Below, piece by piece: positions 17,846-25,633 of a stretch of 64,000 bases of DNA (position 1 is the stretch's first letter; each line of letters begins with the position of its first letter). The notes below the pieces were generated by a model. That model had not been told where the DNA came from and made no database searches. It was given only the letters and a program-made list of their open reading frames with translations. This DNA comes from DASPJQ01 sp035299065 (GTDB lineage: Bacteria; Bacteroidota; Bacteroidia; Flavobacteriales_D; UBA2798). Position numbers and translations under genes: made by a program. Where the stretch lies: positions 1-64,000 of the forward strand of contig DATGXI010000089.1 of the NCBI GenBank assembly GCA_035299065.1, written 5' to 3'.

Positions 17846-18880
17846 CTATTCTTTAATCTCTTTCCCTGCCTTATCAATCTTAAACTCTTTCCCTTTTTGT
17901 TTCACGGTTGCCTTACCATACACAAAACTATAAGCTTCGTCAAACTGTGGTTTTATAACCTCGGCCCCGGTTGAATCAACATACCCGAATTTTCCGTTTT
18001 TTTCAATACGCGCCATACCGCTGTTGAACACATCCAAATCATCATACTTAAACGGAATAATTTCCTTTCCGGTTTTGTCAATGGCGCCCCACTTTTCATC
18101 CTTTGAAACAATCATGATGCCGTTTGCATCAGCATAATGTTGTTGTGCAAAGTTCATCACATCATAAACCTGTTTGAAATTATCATACTGCATGGGTATA
18201 ACTACCTTACCAGTTTTATCAATGAAACCAAGGTTGCCGTTTTTGGCCACTGCAGCCATTCCATCCAAAAAATTCCAGGCTTCCTGATACATATCACCAA
18301 TAATTTGTTTGCCTGTTTTGTCAATGTACATCCACTCACCTTCGTACTCGTTTTTCATAACGCGTACAGGAGCACACTCATCTGAAAAATCACGCACACG
18401 GTCGTACTTACAAGCAATAACTTCTTTGCCTGAATGATCAATAAATCCCCATTTACCCCTGAACAAACCATACTGATCGCGTTCACCTTTGCCAACAGCG
18501 GCATACCCGCTCTTAAAATCATTGGCCTCATCGTACATATAATCAATTACCATTTTCCCTTTTGGGTCAATGAAACCAAATTTAGCATCGGCTTTAGGCA
18601 TGGAATATTCAAACGGACCTTTGCCTACACGGGCAAGACCTTCCTTAAAGTATGCTGCATAATCAAATTGTTTTGCAATCACTTCCTTGCCCTGGTAGTC
18701 GGTATAACCGTATTTACCGTTCTCATCTTTTGGGGTCAGTTCAACTTCAATTTTTGAATAATCAACGGCTTCGGTCTTACCCGTTTTTGTTGAATCTTTG
18801 ACATCAGTTTTTTCTTCGTTTTTACCGCCACAGGCCGCCAAAAGCACTGAAAATGTTATAACTGCAATTTGTTGTTTCAT
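17846..18880 (-). CDS. WG-repeat lipoprotein
   Basis: A 344-residue protein with a lipoprotein signal (MKQQIAVITFSVLLAACGG; lipobox LAAC) followed by a charged linker and about seven to eight WG repeats of ~35-45 residues with the pattern GKYGYTDYQGKEVIAKQFDYA, GFIDKTGKVVIPMQYDN and GAIDKTGKEIIPFKYDDLD. WG repeats form an extended beta-rich solenoid and are thought to bind partners; no enzyme activity is known. It is probably anchored to the outer membrane or the periplasmic side. The gene is divergent from comEC across a 76-bp gap. It is related in repeat type, though not in architecture, to the gene at 28797-30254. Confidence 0.88.
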   Translation of the reverse strand: MKQQIAVITFSVLLAACGGKNEEKTDVKDSTKTGKTEAVDYSKIEVELTPKDENGKYGYTDYQGKEVIAKQFDYAAYFKEGLARVGKGPFEYSMPKADAKFGFIDPKGKMVIDYMYDEANDFKSGYAAVGKGERDQYGLFRGKWGFIDHSGKEVIACKYDRVRDFSDECAPVRVMKNEYEGEWMYIDKTGKQIIGDMYQEAWNFLDGMAAVAKNGNLGFIDKTGKVVIPMQYDNFKQVYDVMNFAQQHYADANGIMIVSKDEKWGAIDKTGKEIIPFKYDDLDVFNSGMARIEKNGKFGYVDSTGAEVIKPQFDEAYSFVYGKATVKQKGKEFKIDKAGKEIKE

Positions 18881-18897
18881 GGTAAAGGATGTTTATT

Positions 18898-18905
18898 CAA
18901 AAATA
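18898..18905 (-). promoter_or_regulatory. Candidate -7 box for the WG lipoprotein
   Basis: The minus strand reads TATTTTTG, matching TAnnTTTG, 17 bp upstream of the start codon at 18880; this would give a very short leader. Confidence 0.35.
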
Positions 18906-18956
18906 CTCATTTTTTTATGTACGCCCTACCTGCTTATTTAGAATTACCATTTAACC

Positions 18957-21020
18957 ATGAGCCTGTTTGAAGCATTTCCATTTGTGCGCACCTTGTTCCC
19001 CTTTTTGTCGGGAATAATAATAGCCATTTATGCCCATACTGATAGCCCGCTTTGGCTGGCAGCCACCGTAATATGCTTTGCGCTATTGATTGCTGAATTG
19101 TTTTTGTTAAAAATATCGGCTAATTACAAATGGCGATACACTTCAGGAATACTTTACCTGTTAACGTTTTTTTTCCTGGGAACTTTTTTGGTGCAGTACA
19201 ACAGTCAGCAACACTATGTTGATCACTTTTCCAAAAAACAGGCTACGGGTTATTATGTTGAAATTGCTGAAGCCCCTGTTGAAAAGAAAAACAGTTACAA
19301 GCTAATTGTAAAAGTTAAACAGGTAAAAACAACCAATCAATGGCAAAACGTAAAAGGAAAACTGCTTTGTTACGTGAAAAAAAGTGAATCCTATTTCCCG
19401 CAGCAGGGTGATTGTTTTGTTTTTTCGGCACGGGTAAGTGAAATTGAAGGCGCAAAAAATCCTGGGCAATTTGATTACAGGCAGTATTTGTATTACCACA
19501 ATATTTACCAGCAGGTATTTATTCAACCTGACCAATTACAGTTTGTAAAACGTGAAGGCAACTGGCTTAAAAATTTTGCGTTTGACTTGCGTAAAAAATT
19601 AATACGCTCATTTAAGAACTGCGGGTTGCGGGGGAATGAACTGGCTGTTGCAAGTGCTTTGTTGTTTGGTGTAACCGATAGCCTGGATCCCGCACTCATG
19701 CGTTCCTATGCCGGAACAGGTGCGCTGCACGTATTGTCGGTTTCAGGCTTGCATGTGGCTATTTTATACGGATTCCTTCAACTTGTACTGTCATTTTTAA
19801 AAACACGAAAACACGGCAATACATTGTTGGGCATTATTATTTTACTCTTTATTTGGTTTTATGCATTGCTAACCGGACTAACGCCATCGGTACTTCGTTC
19901 ATCAACCATGTTCACCTTTATTGTAATGGGCCAAATACTGGCACGGCAGTCAAATGTGTACAATTCACTGGCGGCATCGGCCTTTGTTTTACTGTGTTAC
20001 GATCCTTTTTTAATCATGGAAGTTGGATTTCAACTCTCTTATTTAGCGGTAAGCGGCATTATTATTTTATATCCCATCATAAATAAACAATTGACTGTAC
20101 ATAACCGCTATTTAAAACCGGTGTGGGATATAACGGCCGTTTCAATTGCAGCGCAAATTGCCACCTTGCCTTTAGGCCTGCTTTATTTTCACCAATTTCC
20201 CAACTATTTTGTATTTAGCAATTTATTGGTTATACCCTTGTCGGGTTTGATTTTGTACACCGGTATTGTGGCCTCGGTATTCTATTCCATTCCTTTTATA
20301 CAATTTATACTGGTGTACGTTTTGGAATGGTTAATTTACCTGCTAAACGCTATAGTTGATTTCATTGAAAAACTGCCTTATGCTTTAATGGAAGGCATAA
20401 GCATTGGCATTTTGGAAACCTGTTTGTTGTATTTGATTATTCTTGCCTGGCTGGTTTGGTACAAAACCTCGAACGCGCGTTATATAAAATGGATGCTGGG
20501 TTTTGGATTCACCATTTGTGTATTGCAGGTTAATGAACTGTTTGTTCAGCAACAACAGCAACAACTTATTATATACAACGCACCCGGAAATACAGCCATT
20601 GATCTTGTGCATGGCAATGCGCATACATTTATTGCCGACAGCAGTTTTTATAACAATGCCGATAAACTTTTATTTAATGTAAAACATAATTGGGACGATT
20701 TGAATTTAGACGAACCCGAGGTTATTTACCCGCATAAAAGCCAGCAGGTGATTTGTGCAGGCAACAAATCCATGCTGGTACTTGATTCCTTATACAACTA
20801 TAAAACATGTGCCAATTATAAAACAGATATTGTATTGCTCTCAAAAAATGCAAAAATAAATCTGGAGAAAACAAAACTGGGAAATGAAAACACGGTTTTT
20901 GTAGCCGATGGTTCCAATAATTATTACAAGATTGAGAAGTGGAAAAAGCAGGCAAAAGCAAAAGGGCTTAACCTTTACGTTACAAGTGAAAAAGGGGCTT
21001 TTATTTTAGATGTAAGATAA
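18957..21020 (+). CDS. ComEC/Rec2-family competence protein without an active metallo-beta-lactamase domain
   Basis: A 687-residue polytopic membrane protein. The N-terminal region has two to three membrane segments followed by an OB-fold-like DUF4131 domain (about residues 70-200). The central Competence domain (residues ~215-500) carries many membrane segments and the block LHVLSVSGLHVAILYGFL, a family signature. ComEC forms the channel for single-stranded DNA entry in transformation. The C-terminal ~170 residues are soluble and lack the HxHxDH metal motif of the full-length lactamase domain; shortened or degenerate versions are common in this phylum. No other competence genes are in the window. 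Confidence 0.88.
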   Translation: MSLFEAFPFVRTLFPFLSGIIIAIYAHTDSPLWLAATVICFALLIAELFLLKISANYKWRYTSGILYLLTFFFLGTFLVQYNSQQHYVDHFSKKQATGYYVEIAEAPVEKKNSYKLIVKVKQVKTTNQWQNVKGKLLCYVKKSESYFPQQGDCFVFSARVSEIEGAKNPGQFDYRQYLYYHNIYQQVFIQPDQLQFVKREGNWLKNFAFDLRKKLIRSFKNCGLRGNELAVASALLFGVTDSLDPALMRSYAGTGALHVLSVSGLHVAILYGFLQLVLSFLKTRKHGNTLLGIIILLFIWFYALLTGLTPSVLRSSTMFTFIVMGQILARQSNVYNSLAASAFVLLCYDPFLIMEVGFQLSYLAVSGIIILYPIINKQLTVHNRYLKPVWDITAVSIAAQIATLPLGLLYFHQFPNYFVFSNLLVIPLSGLILYTGIVASVFYSIPFIQFILVYVLEWLIYLLNAIVDFIEKLPYALMEGISIGILETCLLYLIILAWLVWYKTSNARYIKWMLGFGFTICVLQVNELFVQQQQQQLIIYNAPGNTAIDLVHGNAHTFIADSSFYNNADKLLFNVKHNWDDLNLDEPEVIYPHKSQQVICAGNKSMLVLDSLYNYKTCANYKTDIVLLSKNAKINLEKTKLGNENTVFVADGSNNYYKIEKWKKQAKAKGLNLYVTSEKGAFILDVR

Positions 21021-21037
21021 TGTTAAGGCAATTACAT

Positions 21038-21084
21038 GTTATTCGTAAAACAGTGGTAAAATGAATTAATTGTTAACGAATAAC
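21038..21084. repeat. Inverted repeat downstream of comEC
   Basis: GTTATTCGT (21038-21046) and ACGAATAAC (21076-21084) are perfect complements separated by 29 bp. It lies 18 bp beyond the comEC stop. The loop is long for a terminator and no T-run follows. Confidence 0.4.
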
Positions 21085-21161
21085 TTGTTTGCTTAAAATT
21101 TAATTGATACGGCCCTGTACAAGCATAACATGGTATTAATATGCCGGAAAAACAGACCTTT

Positions 21162-21169
21162 TAATTTTG
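21162..21169 (+). promoter_or_regulatory. Candidate -7 box ahead of the 57-residue ORF
   Basis: TAATTTTG matches TAnnTTTG and lies 18 bp upstream of the ATG at 21188, which is itself preceded by AAAGGGGT. Confidence 0.4.
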
Positions 21170-21187
21170 ATGATAATAAAAAGGGGT

Positions 21188-21361
21188 ATGAAAACAAAAC
21201 AACAAAACTACGACATTAAGAAAGCAAGACCTGCAACCGTGGGTGATGGACTTACTCATGAAAAAAAACGTCCGAGCAGTTTTCACGACTTTTATTACAA
21301 TGTGCATTGCACAAACGTAGTGAACAAACTTAACTATACCGGCATAAATATACTTCCCTGA
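21188..21361 (+). CDS. Small hypothetical protein, 57 residues
   Basis: Not recognised. The reading frame begins at an ATG with a purine-rich AAAAAGGGGT just upstream and a TAnnTTTG box 18 bp before it, and it ends 43 bp ahead of a strong hairpin terminator. This promoter-RBS-ORF-terminator arrangement supports a real transcription unit. The product is hydrophilic and basic at the start (MKTKQQNYDIKKARPATVGD) with a tyrosine-rich middle (HDFYYNVHC) and no membrane segment. A slightly longer form could start at 21167. It could also be a non-coding RNA with a chance ORF. Confidence 0.45.
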   Translation: MKTKQQNYDIKKARPATVGDGLTHEKKRPSSFHDFYYNVHCTNVVNKLNYTGINILP

Positions 21362-21403
21362 ATACCCGTTCTTTCTTTCCAATAATGCTTACCTATCCAA
21401 GGG

Positions 21404-21430
21404 TAAAAGGCCGTTTTCAACGGTCTTTTA
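21404..21430. terminator. Bidirectional hairpin terminator between the small ORF and tyrS
   Basis: An 11-bp stem, TAAAAGGCCGT pairing with ACGGTCTTTTA (one G-U), around a 5-base loop, followed by CTTTT. It lies between two converging genes. Confidence 0.8.
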
Positions 21431-21444
21431 CTTTTAAAACACGC

Positions 21445-22740
21445 TTACTCTACAATGAGTAAATAGTAATTGCGCTTACCTTTTTGCACCAGTAAATATT
21501 TATTATACAATAAGTCGCCAGCCGCAAGTTTGCGGTCCATGGCAATTTTTTCTTTGTTTACACTTACTGCATTACCTTGCAATGCTTTTTTGGTTTCAGA
21601 TTTTGAGGGGTATACCTGTGTTTTTTCGCCAAGAAGGCTAACCGTATCAACCCCCTGAAAAATTTCATTGGTAACCCTGAACGTATCCTTTTCATCAAAA
21701 GCACCTTCAATTTCAACAGGGGTTAGCTTTTTAAAATCTTCGAATGATGTTCCAAACAAAATATCACTGGTTTCCTGGGCGCGCTTAAGGTGCTCCTTAC
21801 TGTGTACACGGGTAGTCACCTCCTCGGCCAATGCTTTTTGCAATTTACGCAAGTGCTTTTCTTTGTTGTGTTCTTCAACCAGGGCATTAATTTCTTCCTC
21901 ACCTTTAAGCGAGAAAATTTTCATATACGTTTCGGCATCGGCATCACCACCATTTAACCAAAACTGGTAAAATTTGTAAGGCGAAGTTTTTTTGGCATCC
22001 AGCCAAATGTTTCCACTCTCGGTTTTACCGAATTTTGTGCCATCGGCTTTTTTGATTAGCTGCGTTGTTAACGCGTATGCTTCACCAGCGCCTTTCCTGC
22101 GTATTAATTCTGTTCCGGTTGTAATATTTCCCCATTGGTCACTACCACCCATTTGCAATTTGCAACCCATGGTTTTGTTCAAATGGTAAAAATCATACCC
22201 CTGTATTAACTGGTAGGTAAATTCGGTAAACGACATACCCTCACCTCCTGCATTTCCATCAATACGGTTTTTCACCGAATCTTTTGCCATCATGTAGTTA
22301 ACCGAAATGTGTTTTCCAATATCGCGTATGAAGTCCAAAAAATTTATGTTTTTGAACCAGTCATAATTGTTTACCAATTGTGCCGAACGTTCACCACAAT
22401 TGAAATCCAAAAATTTTTCGAGCTGTTTTTGCTGGCATTCCTGGTTATGGATCAACAAATCGGTGTCAAGCAGGTTACGTTCGGAACTTTTGCCGCTGGG
22501 ATCACCCACCATGCCGGTTGCACCACCAATTAAGGCCACCGGTTTATGCCCGCATTGCTGGAAATGCAGTAATGTCATAACCTGTACCATGTTGCCCACA
22601 CCCAAACTATCAGCCGTTGGATCAAACCCAATATACCCCTTAACCACCTCACCTTTACTCAATAACTCCTCGGTACCGGGAATGCAATCATGCAACATGC
22701 CACGCCAGCGCAGCTCATTTATAAAATTTTTAGAAGCCAT
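21445..22740 (-). CDS. tyrS: Tyrosyl-tRNA synthetase
   Basis: Charges tRNA-Tyr. The 431-residue class Ic enzyme shows YIGFDPTADSL, the GGATGMVGDPSGKS block, tyrosine-binding YQLIQGYDFYHL, GGSDQWGNIT, and the KMSKS equivalent KFGKT in KADGTKFGKTESG. The C-terminal ~65 residues form an S4 RNA-binding domain (QVYPSKSETKKALQGNAVSV onward). One oddity: the HIGH motif, usually HVGH or HIGN, reads GVGN here, so the first catalytic histidine is a glycine. The rest is standard and it is the only candidate tyrS in the window. It is divergent from the SDR gene with a 27-bp gap. Confidence 0.95.
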   Translation of the reverse strand: MASKNFINELRWRGMLHDCIPGTEELLSKGEVVKGYIGFDPTADSLGVGNMVQVMTLLHFQQCGHKPVALIGGATGMVGDPSGKSSERNLLDTDLLIHNQECQQKQLEKFLDFNCGERSAQLVNNYDWFKNINFLDFIRDIGKHISVNYMMAKDSVKNRIDGNAGGEGMSFTEFTYQLIQGYDFYHLNKTMGCKLQMGGSDQWGNITTGTELIRRKGAGEAYALTTQLIKKADGTKFGKTESGNIWLDAKKTSPYKFYQFWLNGGDADAETYMKIFSLKGEEEINALVEEHNKEKHLRKLQKALAEEVTTRVHSKEHLKRAQETSDILFGTSFEDFKKLTPVEIEGAFDEKDTFRVTNEIFQGVDTVSLLGEKTQVYPSKSETKKALQGNAVSVNKEKIAMDRKLAAGDLLYNKYLLVQKGKRNYYLLIVE

Positions 22741-22747
22741 ACGGGTA

Positions 22748-22755
22748 CAAATATA
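22748..22755 (-). promoter_or_regulatory. Candidate -7 box for tyrS
   Basis: The minus strand reads TATATTTG, a perfect TAnnTTTG match, 7 bp upstream of the tyrS ATG, implying a nearly leaderless mRNA. Confidence 0.4.
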
Positions 22756-22767
22756 TAAATTAGCTCA

Positions 22768-23790
22768 ATGATACTGGTAACCGGTGGCACAGGATTGGTG
22801 GGTTCGCATGTTTTATTGCAGTTATGCAAGCAAAAACAGGCCGTAAGGGCCTTGTACCGGCCAACCAGCGACCGTGAACTGGTGCGTAAAATCTTTAATT
22901 ACTACTCTCCTTCATACAATGCACTTTACAACACCATTGAATGGGTTGAAGGTGATATAACCGATGTGTTGTCCCTGGAAGATGCCATGAAAGGTGTTGA
23001 TTATGTTTACCATTGTGCGGCATTGGTGTCGTTCAAAAAACAGGACCGTGACAAACTCCAAAAAATAAATGTTGAGGGAACGTACAATGTGGTGAATGCC
23101 TGTTTGGATGCCGGTATAAAAAAACTATGTTATGTAAGCTCAACGGCTGCTATTGGCAAAGGCGAGGAAAATAAACTGCTTGATGAAACCAATACCTGGA
23201 CCAATGAACCTGATGTTTCAAATTACAGCATTAGCAAACACCAGGCTGAACAGGAAGTGTGGCGTGGTGGCGAGGAGGGATTAAACATTGTAATGGTAAA
23301 CCCCTGCTTAATTATTGGACCACATAACTGGAATACCGGAAGCACCGCCATTTTTAAAAACGTTTACGGAGGTTTAAAGTGGTATACACCCGGCAGTAAT
23401 GCTATAGTTGATGTGCGGGTTGTGGCCGATGCCATGATACGGTTGCTGGAAAGTGACATTACAGGTGAACGGTATTTGGTTATAACCGAAAACTTAAATT
23501 TTAAAGATTTTACAGCCTTGATGGCAAATGCCATGGCAAAAAAACCACCGCAAAAACAGGTATCGCGTTTTGCTGCAAGCGTGGGACGGAGGTTTGAAGC
23601 CATTGGATCAAAATTAAGTGGACGTGAGCCGCGCATTACAAAAGAGACGTTGCAGGCTGCGTTTAAAAAATTTAGCTACAGCAACCAGAAACTCAAAAAA
23701 GCTTTACCCGATATACATACCAGTACAGCCAAAGAGGCTATTGAAAACGCAGTAGGGTTTTTTAAGACGGAATATTTTAAAAATAAGTGA
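22768..23790 (+). CDS. NAD(P)-dependent epimerase/dehydratase, extended SDR family
   Basis: A 340-residue cytosolic oxidoreductase. It opens MILVTGGTGLVGSHVL with the GxxGxxG dinucleotide-binding motif. Further motifs are DVLSLEDAMKGVDYVYHCAA, the SSTA block (CYVSSTAAIGKG), and the catalytic YxxxK as NYSISKHQAE. The substrate-binding C-terminal half is not diagnostic; similarity in layout is closest to dihydroflavonol reductase or hopanoid-associated sugar epimerase-type SDRs. The substrate is unknown. Divergent from tyrS; a small hairpin terminator follows at 23802-23822. Confidence 0.88.
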   Translation: MILVTGGTGLVGSHVLLQLCKQKQAVRALYRPTSDRELVRKIFNYYSPSYNALYNTIEWVEGDITDVLSLEDAMKGVDYVYHCAALVSFKKQDRDKLQKINVEGTYNVVNACLDAGIKKLCYVSSTAAIGKGEENKLLDETNTWTNEPDVSNYSISKHQAEQEVWRGGEEGLNIVMVNPCLIIGPHNWNTGSTAIFKNVYGGLKWYTPGSNAIVDVRVVADAMIRLLESDITGERYLVITENLNFKDFTALMANAMAKKPPQKQVSRFAASVGRRFEAIGSKLSGREPRITKETLQAAFKKFSYSNQKLKKALPDIHTSTAKEAIENAVGFFKTEYFKNK

Positions 23791-23801
23791 GACTTGAGAT
23801 G

Positions 23802-23822
23802 AAACTCCATTGCATGGGGTTT
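23802..23822 (+). terminator. Hairpin terminator after the SDR gene
   Basis: AAACTCCA pairs with TGGGGTTT (one G-U) around a 5-base loop; TTAATGTTT follows. Confidence 0.55.
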
Positions 23823-23957
23823 TAATGTTTCGCAATACGAATTTTACGGGGAACTTAAAGCCAGGGTACCTCCCAATACAAAACGAAGTTCAACCAAACC
23901 TTCATGCTGAAATGAATACCGTGTTAAATCTTTTTATAAAATTTTAAAACCAGGCTT

Positions 23958-24203
23958 ATGAAACACACCATTGACGAAAACGAGTTCCGCATTATTTTAA
24001 ATGTTGAAACGGGAAATTATCCTGACTCGGTTGCCATGAGCATTAAAGCCTTTTTGCTGGCCGAAAAAATGAACCACCACCCTACCGTAACAACAAATTA
24101 TGCTCATGTGACCATTGAAATTTGCACGCATGATGCCGGTAACAAGGTTACCGAAAAGGATAAAAAGTACATTCAAACCCTGGTTGCAAGCATAAGCAAA
24201 TAA
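23958..24203 (+). CDS. Pterin-4a-carbinolamine dehydratase-like protein (short)
   Basis: An 81-residue protein. The central and C-terminal part, with AEKMNHHPTVTTNYAHVTIE followed by ICTHDAGNKVTEKD, matches the 4a-hydroxytetrahydrobiopterin dehydratase family, including the active-site HH and the THDAG block. The family enzyme dehydrates the carbinolamine formed by pterin-dependent hydroxylases. It is shorter than the usual 95-110 residues: the N-terminal helix and the first strand are largely missing, and the tryptophan that normally follows HHPE is replaced (HHPTV). No aromatic amino acid hydroxylase is nearby. It may be a diverged member with altered activity. Confidence 0.8.
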   Translation: MKHTIDENEFRIILNVETGNYPDSVAMSIKAFLLAEKMNHHPTVTTNYAHVTIEICTHDAGNKVTEKDKKYIQTLVASISK

Positions 24204-24290
24204 GGGAATTACGTTGTTTTCGACCAAATTGCAAACGGCACACTGAACGTTTTTTGAAATTGGGTTTACAGACTCATAAACTAACCGATT

Positions 24291-25466
24291 ATGAGTAGCT
24301 TTTACATTCCCAAGCCTTGCCACGAAAACTGGAACAAAATGACTCCACAGGAACAGGGGCGTCATTGTACCGTTTGCGAAAAAGTAGTGGTTGATTTCAG
24401 TAAAAAGTCACACGAAGAAATTACAACGGTAATTAACCAGGCTGCCGAGGGAAGTGTTTGCGGCCATTTTCACATAAAACAACTGGATCAAAAAGAACAG
24501 CACAGGGTTTTCATGAACCCACGAAATCTGTTTAACCGTAACTGGAAATATTTTGCCATAAGTATTTTGGGGTTGTTTTTGATGAACAAAAAAGCGGCTG
24601 CACAGGGTGGAATTAAAATGCGCGGAGCAGTTGCTTACCGCCCCGAAACAAAAACAAACAGCAAACAAACCATTTTAGCAGGTGTTGTTACCAATGAACA
24701 AGGTCTTAAATTAAAAGATGCACAGGTGGTGATTCAAAGCAGCGGAAGGGAAATTGTGCGTTTGCAAACCGATGCTGATGGATTTTACTCAGCCAAACTT
24801 GAACCAGGCAAAATTTACAATGATAAAGTGACCGTTATTGTTACGCATTATGATTACGAAGCAAAAACGGTAAATGATTTAACCCTTTCAAAAGAAGTGG
24901 TACGCTTAAATGTGGTAATGGACGAGTATATGATGATTATGGGAAAAGTTGCTCCAATCAACTATGAAAAAATAAAAGAAGAAGAGCTGGGAGAACCGGT
25001 TGACTCAACCTTGAAACAGGAAATTATCAAAACTGAAAAATCTAAAAATGAAACGGGTAGCGCAGTAGAAAAATTGTGTGTACCAACCAATGAAAAACAA
25101 GTTGAAAATTCACCGGTTGTTCCTGAAAAAACGGTTACCACTGTAGTTGAAATAACAGAAAACAAAATAATTGAGGTAATAGAACGTACGGGCAAACCAC
25201 CTGTTCAAAAAATTACTGTAAAATTGAACACCCACACAGCAGGCATTTATCCTAACCCGGCAACCACTTACGCAATTGTAAATTGCAGTCATGCCAACAC
25301 GTATAACGTTGATGTATACAATGCCATTGGCGGCTTGCAGCAAACGCATACTTTTACGGGCCATAAGCTGCAACTTGACCTGGTAACCCTTGAGCGCGGC
25401 ACCTATTTTGTTCGGGTGAGCAATAACGAAGGGGTTATCAATACGCTCAAGCTGGTAAAGGATTAA
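24291..25466 (+). CDS. Cys4-domain / carboxypeptidase-regulatory-like protein with T9SS sorting domain (paralogue 1)
   Basis: A 391-residue protein with unusual architecture. Residues 1-80 are hydrophilic and hold the motif IPKPCHENWNKMTPQEQGRHC, with cysteines at 10, 26, 29 and 57, a possible metal site. Residues 83-105 then look like a signal peptide placed internally: NRNWK, a hydrophobic YFAISILGLFLM core, and NKKAAAQ as a cleavage region. Next come a carboxypeptidase-regulatory-like domain (LAGVVTNEQGLKLKDAQVVI), a variable charged linker, and a type A T9SS sorting domain (IYPNPATTYAIV to LKLVKD). The N-terminal motif recurs in many Bacteroidota proteins; its function is unknown. Closely similar to the gene at 27108. 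Confidence 0.85.
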   Translation: MSSFYIPKPCHENWNKMTPQEQGRHCTVCEKVVVDFSKKSHEEITTVINQAAEGSVCGHFHIKQLDQKEQHRVFMNPRNLFNRNWKYFAISILGLFLMNKKAAAQGGIKMRGAVAYRPETKTNSKQTILAGVVTNEQGLKLKDAQVVIQSSGREIVRLQTDADGFYSAKLEPGKIYNDKVTVIVTHYDYEAKTVNDLTLSKEVVRLNVVMDEYMMIMGKVAPINYEKIKEEELGEPVDSTLKQEIIKTEKSKNETGSAVEKLCVPTNEKQVENSPVVPEKTVTTVVEITENKIIEVIERTGKPPVQKITVKLNTHTAGIYPNPATTYAIVNCSHANTYNVDVYNAIGGLQQTHTFTGHKLQLDLVTLERGTYFVRVSNNEGVINTLKLVKD

Positions 25467-25633
25467 CCCGTTTACATTCACCTGTAAACACGTATACCTT
25501 TCAATGGGTTGAGATTCCCCGTTTTGTCTATAATTTGGGGTTCAACGCGCTTTCATGTTAATACCTGAACATGCTTTAGACAATAAACCGGTTTTATGTA
25601 TATTTAGATCGAAAACGTAAAACCTTTAACTGT

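Noticed and set aside
17846..18880. Plus-strand ORFs across the WG-repeat lipoprotein
   Set aside because: They are shadows of a repeat-containing gene with a clear lipobox on the minus strand.
20560..21017. Active metallo-beta-lactamase domain at the end of ComEC
   Set aside because: No HxHxDH metal motif is present; the soluble tail is short or degenerate, as is common in this phylum.
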